Source of the DNA: Paracentrotus lividus
Taxonomy: Eukaryota; Echinodermata; Echinoidea; Camarodonta; Echinidae
Direction of reading: 5' to 3'
Assembly (NCBI GenBank): GCA_940671915.1
Contig: CALNVZ010000381.1
Coordinates: forward strand, 134,611 to 198,610
DNA: 64,000 bases
The notes beneath the pieces are model-generated. The model had not been told where the DNA came from. It saw only the letters and a program-made list of their open reading frames with translations, and ran no database searches. Numbering within the stretch: position 1 is the stretch's first letter; each line of letters begins with the position of its first letter. Below are positions 58,091 to 64,000 of this stretch, in pieces. The position numbers and the translations under genes are program-made.

Positions 58091-60660
58091 TTGACCCTCT
58101 TAGTTCGCTAATTAATAGCGAGCTAAGAGAGCACGAGATAATCTCGCACTCCACCTGCTGCGAGATCCACCCTCATTTTATGAAAGCTGTCCCCGTAGAC
58201 CCGCACCCTCGAACGTGTTTCGTAATATCAGACGAACTCCTGTTGTATTACAAAAGAATACGCTTTCCAACGCCGACCAAAGGCCAGCGTGCATCTTAGT
58301 GCCCATTATTATATTTCTCTACTTGAAGAGGCCACGGTGGGGCCGCCGAGAGAACAGCCCGGGCCCGCAGCACAGACGGTTAATGGGCGTCTTAAACAGC
58401 GAGACGGTCGCAGGTGTGACGGCCGCCTCTACATAAAAACGTTTTTATAACGTCCTTAGCAGTCCCATGGCCCAGGGCCCTACGCCCCGAGAGGGATCGG
58501 CTCATATTGTCATGTGTCTTAATTCACACCCGTTTTGAAGGCGCCTATTGTCGGTAACAAAAGCGGTTTCTCTTCGGTCGTACATAATCGCCTCGGAACC
58601 CGGCAATATCCCTCTTTCATATGATTTTAAGCCATTTGCCAAAAAACATTTTACATAACGTCTAGCCGAATATCATTATGATGTTTTACATTACGTTTAA
58701 GCTTCGGTATAGAAATAATAAAAACAGCGAATAAATCTCCTGATAAATCTAAAACCATCCACATATTTCATATGCCCTCTCTCTCCCTATTTGCCATGAA
58801 ATATTATTTTCAATAAACGTTTAGCCAAACATCATCATGATGTTTAAAGATAGTGTTTGTGCTAGGCTGGGTGTGACCCACTCATTTTTACAAGCCATGC
58901 TTATCGCAAGCTGGCTTATTTTAACGGCGTACGCGCCTTATGGCTGAAACAAAGCACCAGGGGGGTTAACGGAAAGTCTATCAAGTGTGCGTTTACCTCC
59001 TTGCCGTGTGCCGGAAGGTTGGTACTCCCGCCGTCGACTCCTTCTCTTGCCAAGATCGCGCTGACTCCTCTCCTCTGCGCGGTATTTCAACGGCTCTGCC
59101 TGACAGACACGGCCTTTTTTTTCATAGGCCAAGGGAGGGTGACACTGACTGCCAACCTCGCCGGCTGTCACCCGCCCCGACGACGAAAAAAGAAAAAACG
59201 TGGTATTGGGAACTTTTGGCGGTGCTTTCTACCATTAAATGCAACCATGGGGCATTAGCGCTCCACGATTACTCGAATCTTTATCGATATTTCTGAGCGA
59301 TATTTTCTTATGATGAGAGGATAGGCGTGAATACATGAAACGTGGGAGTCCTGTCTGATTTCTTGCTTATTCTTAAAGAATTACTTCCGGATAAGAATGT
59401 TCTATGATTTTATCAAATTGGATCAAAGAAAAGTTGCGTGGGGTTTCAAGGCCGGAAAATCATTGACTTTATTTTTGTACTTAATTTTGTGGAGTGTTCG
59501 CGAAAAAAACCCAACTTACCTTCCGCAATACAAGTTGGATAATTGGACAACTAATCGATTACAATTGTCGAAATTGGGTTTAGATTAGATTGGATGTAAC
59601 TACAATAGCGTAGAAATGGTTCTTAAACATCATACGACCAACGGTAACGGACGCATATCAACACACTAATGATATCTTTTCCGCTCGCCGACAACATCGG
59701 GACACCTTTTTTTTTTAAGCCCCCACTTCAATGCGTACATCTCTATTTTCGAAGATTATTAAATGGGTTCAATATTCTAAGATTTAAAATTGTAGGTAAT
59801 TCTTTCAGCTTCGTGGTGATATATTTGGATCTTTGGAAGTTAATCTCCTTCTTTAGATGACAACACCCTCGCATGTATGTAGACCATCTGAATAGAAATA
59901 GGACACACCTGTCAAAGTCCCTATGAACTCTATACGACTAGATCGGATATTTAGGATCTTCGTGCAATTACAAACAACGCGTACAATTTCGGTGACATCA
60001 TGCCGAGATTGACATTACTGCCAAAGTCTGGGCTGTTCAGGCAAACTACTCCTGCGACTGGTGAGTGACATTGTCATTTCGTCAGGAATCTCCTGCGTGG
60101 ATTCGTTTTGACATCGGAATATTGATCTATAAGTAGTTATAAGAGAAATGATCTTTCCGAGCACACCCCTAACAATCTGTTGTGGTTGGTGCACTATTCA
60201 AGAATTCACGTCCCTCAGACTGATCACTTGCTCCATTTAGAGAAACTTCAGGTAGTGTCTAATTCCCGGTATATTATTAATTTATATGTTGATGTGAGAA
60301 AATCAATTATACACATAGAAGAGGCTTTCTAATCCCTCCGCAGCATAATTCCTAAGGAAGGTGATGACTGATCAATCTCCAAAAGGAAAAATATACCCAT
60401 CAAAAAGTGGAAAATCCTTGGTTACATCACATTCTAGCTATGCGCGTACAATTGACTGTTCGTTGTCTTAGATATGTGGTCCAAGTCAAAGTTCCACTAC
60501 TTTGTTATTTGCGCGATCATCTGGGAATAGGATCTCTGGCACAAGCTTAAGTTATACCTTTTGGTACGTTACGTAACTAACTTAAAGGATGTGTACCTTT
60601 TAATCCCCTGAAAGGAACGCGGCAAGAGGAATGCCGAAAAACATTACAAATACATTAACA
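58091..60660. other. Unassigned sequence left of the gap
   Basis: No gene recognised. The GC-richer stretch at 58090-58430 and the frames at 58985-59296 and 59397-59588 lack domain signatures. A pair of similar words with an inner palindrome (CATCATCATGATGTTT type) occurs near 58670 and 58825. Sequence quality is doubtful here, because it ends in an assembly gap and follows a region full of indels. Confidence 0.4.
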
Positions 60661-60760
60661 NNNNNNNNNNNNNNNNNNNNNNNNNNNNNNNNNNNNNNNN
60701 NNNNNNNNNNNNNNNNNNNNNNNNNNNNNNNNNNNNNNNNNNNNNNNNNNNNNNNNNNNN
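60661..60760. other. Assembly gap (100 N)
   Basis: Exactly 100 undetermined bases, the usual placeholder for a gap of unknown size. The DIRS terminal repeat just to the right suggests that the assembly broke in a DIRS element. Confidence 0.98.
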
Positions 60761-60767
60761 GAGTATC

Positions 60768-60945
60768 AGATTACGCGCGGCCGCATCCTTATCAATGGAG
60801 GGCGCCATTCAAGGGGGGTGGGGGTAAATAGGCAAATAATAAGGCAAAAACATTTCGGTGAAAATTTCGAATTAGTGGCGATTTGAGGTCAAATAGCAAT
60901 GGTAGGCAAATGTATAGTTCTATTGATGTAAATATACACACAAAT
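60768..60945 (-). mobile_element. Terminal repeat of a third DIRS element (DIRS-A family, reverse orientation)
   Basis: It matches the DIRS-A terminal repeat: GGCCGCATCC, AATGGAGGGCGCCATTCAA, the G-run, GCGATTTGAGGTCAAATAGC and GGTAGGCAAATGTATAG. The outermost part reads TTCTATTGATGTAAAT, the complement of the DIRS-A left end and not of its right end. The element is therefore on the minus strand, with its 5' end here and its body in the gap. Confidence 0.85.
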
Positions 60946-61562
60946 CAAACAAAAACATTACACAAGGATAGTATATCTTTCTTGAGAAAACATTACAAGA
61001 CAGTTGAAATCAAACTTATCCTCAAACTCATATGTCTAGATGATAGTTGCTACTAAAAATAGAAATCAAGATTAGGGTCTTATCAAAGAAAATCCGGGCA
61101 AGGGGTTTTTTCTCTTGGGCAAGCAAAACGAAATTTCACTTGCCCAAAAGGGCGAGTGAAAAATGAATTTTTTGTAGAGGCCTGTACATGTAAGTAGTGT
61201 CTTGAACTTTGTAAATAAAGGTTTTGTAAAAAGAATCATTGTTTGAGCATGTATTTAAAGCACAGGTACACAAACCAGTATATAATAATGTTATTATTAT
61301 TATAGTCTGAAGTGTTTCACTAAAATGGAGATATGTAAGTAGTTTTTTGAACTTTGTAAATAAATGTACACAAACCAGTATATAATAATGTTATTATTAT
61401 TATAGTCCAAAGTGTTTCACTAAAATGGAGATACATGTTAGTAGTTTTTTAAACTTTGTAAATAAAGGTTTTGTAAAAGGAATCATTATTTGTGCATGTA
61501 TTTAAAGCACAGGTACACAAAGTTGGTCAGTAAATAGTGTTGGTACCATACATGTACATGTA

Positions 61563-62198
61563 TACCGTGTGCAATAAGTATTGTCACCCCCTACATCATG
61601 CTTGTATTAAACTTAGTGCTTAGGGGAGTAATGATTTCGGCTTTGAAACAAATATGCCCTTGTAGCTGTTGAAATTACCTTCCGTATGATGTATAGATGA
61701 ACTTTGTATGATGTGTATAAGTAGAGCAATGCTGGTTTGAACATTTATGCATGAAGTTAGAGATCTCGAACCTCCTTGTGGACATCGAAAAATGGTGAGC
61801 AATAACGACAAGAGAAGAAGGAAAGTACTGAGAGCGAAAGGAAATAAGTTAAAACTTGGAGAGAAGAATGGAAACGAACAAAGAGATATCAAGTCTGCTT
61901 GGCAGGTCGAAAAGATGGGTTTAACGCTGTTGCAAGGTCCGGAGAGAAGGGGTGAAGAATAAGCATCGATCAGTTAGACCGTTTTTACTGGGTCAAGCTT
62001 AGAAAAATTGGCCAGATCGTGGGTCCAGCGTCATTGACCCCCAGGGGTAAACTATATCTGTTGAATTGCTATGTTAGTTAATATTAATGTTAACTGATAT
62101 ATAATAAGTCAAAATATTGTATTTATACCAATAAAATTCAGTCAAATGATTTGTGTATATTCTATGTAAAAGGGCGACAATACTTATTGCACACGGTA
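61563..62198. mobile_element. 636-bp MITE with TA target duplication
   Basis: TACCGTGTGCAATAAGTATT at 61563 and its complement ending at 62198 form a perfect inverted repeat of at least 24 bases. TA lies on both sides. The left-arm paralogue near 26700 reads ACATGTAGTGACAGAAC, i.e. the site with one TA and no element. TA duplication is characteristic of Tc1/mariner-type elements. The 71-codon frame inside (61747-61962) has no transposase motif. Confidence 0.9.
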
Positions 62199-62495
62199 TA
62201 GTTACAGAACTTACTAAAAAAAAAAATCCTTATCAGTTGTAGTTAAATGTCAAAATTGGAAATTTTATGTTTTAGATGATTATTTCACTGACATTCCTGT
62301 TTCTGAAATGATGCGATTCAAGCAAAGAAATAAATTAATCCTTTTACACTGTTTCACATATGAAATTAGTGTCAGTTACTTTCTCGTAATATATGTAAAT
62401 AAAACAAATTATTGGAGTCAGTTGCATTCTCTCAACAAATGCAAATCAATCAACCATATTCAGAATAAAAAGTTTACCAAATTTTATTTATTTAC

Positions 62496-62582
62496 CAAAT
62501 TATCAGATTCAGATTCAGCTCCTGCTTGCACCACTGTTGCCATAGCAACAACACCACTGCCATCTGTGATGTCATCTTCCAA
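62496..62582 (-). CDS. Copy of the putative 87-nt exon (right arm)
   Basis: Counterpart of 26311-26397 on the minus strand. An acceptor TATCTTTTTTAG ends at 62583 and a donor GTAAAT follows at 62495. The 29-codon frame is kept, with Gly to Ser and Asp to Ser changes. The terminal exon counterpart was not found. Confidence 0.35.
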
Positions 62583-63247
62583 CTAAAAAAGATAAACAAC
62601 AACAACAAAAAAATTGTCAGTAAATCTTGAATTTTATTTGTATTTTGAAAATTTGTGTTAAGACAATTAGTATTTCTTTATTTTTCAAGTACTCTGAGCT
62701 TTATAGGAATAGCGCTCAATATATTTACTATTACTATATGTATTTCTTTTGTTGTTTTCCTGTATAGTGTGTCTCAGAAAAAAAAAAAAAAAAATTTATA
62801 ACCGACACTATTTGTCATTTTTTCTTGGTGAAGCAAACATTTCATGAGATATTGACTGCATCATTTTAAAATTCAATGGTTTTTTTTTTTGGACACCTGA
62901 ACAGATTCCCTACGAAAAGTTAAGCAAGGAGTGTTTGATTTTAATTGTCAAAATCAAATTGCATAAAATAAGTGGGCAAAGATGCAACTTTAGATCTTAT
63001 TCACATATTATTAAGAAAGTAATTGTTTATTCATTTCTTTGTGTTCTTTGTGGGCTTTCTTCTATCAAATCTCACTGACAATGAATATAGAGTTAACAGG
63101 AGCTGTTTATTTTGCTGCTGGCATCCAATGTCTATTTACTCTATCTGTATAATTCAATTTTTAAATTCAAATTCAAAACTCTCATCTAAGCGTGGCTCTT
63201 TCACATTGTTGGGTGTCAAAAGAATGAAATACAATGTGGTAACATAT

Positions 63248-64000
63248 GGGCAGTTCCAAGGTAACGGAGTGACATTCAGAAGCAACATTTCAGCATTCAA
63301 ACAAGTTTATCATCCAAGCTTTAATCTTATTTAAAAGAAATGGTTCATGCCAAAAGCTATGGTACCCTCTTTTCAAAATGATAATTTTTTTCATAGTGAT
63401 CCTCTTAATAATGAGATATGAATATTACTAATCATGGTTACGGAAGTGACGCAAAATGGACATGATATTTGGCATAAAACATTTTGCTTAAACTCTGTGA
63501 AATTTAAATGGCTATCACAATTTGAGTTATTGATTGGATTCTATATATTTCTAGGTATAATATGCACCTTGCATAAAGAAATTGGCTAAATATTTTGTTA
63601 AATTATGACTTAAAACTTGAACCTTGTCCGGTTACGGAGTGACGGTTACGGAGTGACGTGTGGTTTCCCGGTCTTTTTCATGAGGAGAAATGCATTATAA
63701 AGAAATATTAATACCAAATTTTGTTGGAGTAGACCATGACAATTATATTAAGCAAAAAAAATTGGTAAAAAGTGACGAGATATAAGAATTAGAGGCATTT
63801 AAAGCCCCATAGTCCCATACGTGCAAATTTGGGTTTGATCAATTATTCAGCGGAAAGATACTGAATCACAAATTTTTAAAACTTAAATGAATGGTTGTAT
63901 TGTAAAAAGAAGCCTTTGTGGTATTTCAGATCCTAATTTACATTTTCAAAGGCACAGCGGCACATTGAAATTTCAGCTCCATGTCCTGTTTTGCTTGGAA
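63248..64000. mobile_element. GGGCAGTTCCAAG TIR element, copy 2 (cut by window end)
   Basis: Begins GGGCAGTTCCAAGGTAACGG and follows copy 1 (10608-11372) in the same orientation, with small indels, to the window end, where the right inverted repeat (GCTTGGAA) has just begun. Confidence 0.9.

Larger units (their letters stand above)
61190..63247. repeat. Inverted duplication, right arm
   Basis: Continuous reverse complement of left-arm segments 26990-26151, 24048-23884, ~21965-21900, ~20815-20795 and 14229-13976. It is interrupted only by the TA-flanked MITE at 61563-62198. It carries three copies of a ~110-180 bp tandem unit at 61190-61540 (CACTAAAATGGAGATA words). Right of 63247 it is interrupted by the GGGCAGTTCC element. 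Confidence 0.9.

Noticed and set aside
61747..61962. 71-codon frame inside the TA-flanked MITE as a transposase
   Set aside because: Too short, no DDE or helix-turn-helix pattern, and the opposite strand is equally open.

Overview
The window is eukaryotic and AT-rich. It is dominated by transposable elements, minisatellites and microsatellites, and protein-coding sequence is sparse. The content suggests a marine invertebrate, most likely a deuterostome such as an echinoderm. The reasons are complete DIRS-type tyrosine-recombinase retrotransposons, a small array of intronless B-box/coiled-coil/propeller (TRIM-like) genes, many TIR elements, and frequent TACATGTACATG-type simple sequence. No marker fixes the species.

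Layout. 0-3.4 kb: intergenic sequence with a LINE-like coding scrap and a tRNA-derived SINE. 3.39-9.76 kb: a decayed but full-length DIRS element (DIRS-A), with inverted terminal repeats, gag, RT, RNase H, methyltransferase-like domain, tyrosine recombinase and internal complementary region. 10.6-14 kb: two short TIR elements and an ~86-bp minisatellite. 14-27 kb: one arm of a dispersed inverted duplication, heavily loaded with nested TIR elements and an array of tRNA-Thr(AGT)-like repeats. The other arm is at 61.2-63.25 kb and gives empty-site views of these insertions. 32-48.7 kb: a minus-strand array of B-box genes. Copy A (32034-33698) is intact. Copy B (37893-38579) is cut off by the second DIRS element (DIRS-B, 38580-45120). 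A tiny 3' relic lies near 45.7 kb, and copy D (47026-48691) carries a one-base frameshift. 48.9-58 kb: two head-to-tail copies of a Helitron-like non-autonomous unit, the second much noisier. 58-60.66 kb: sequence I cannot assign, ending at a 100-N gap. Just right of the gap is the terminal repeat of a third DIRS copy in the opposite orientation. The window ends inside a second copy of the GGGCAGTTCC TIR element.

How it works together. This is not one pathway. The B-box genes are the only convincing cellular protein genes; they probably encode cytoplasmic TRIM-like proteins without a RING domain. The DIRS elements encode the enzymes for copying through a circular intermediate, and both internal complementary regions visibly fuse the two outer ends of the element. 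DIRS-B is the better preserved, but it still has stops and frameshifts in gag, RT/RNase H and recombinase. The most informative observations are: the paired empty and filled sites, the DIRS-B/B-box gene junction with no continuation on the far side, the GATC-dense pentapeptide-repeat gag of DIRS-B in an element that also carries a Dam-like domain, and the array of tRNA-Thr-like units sharing the same acceptor-stem defect.
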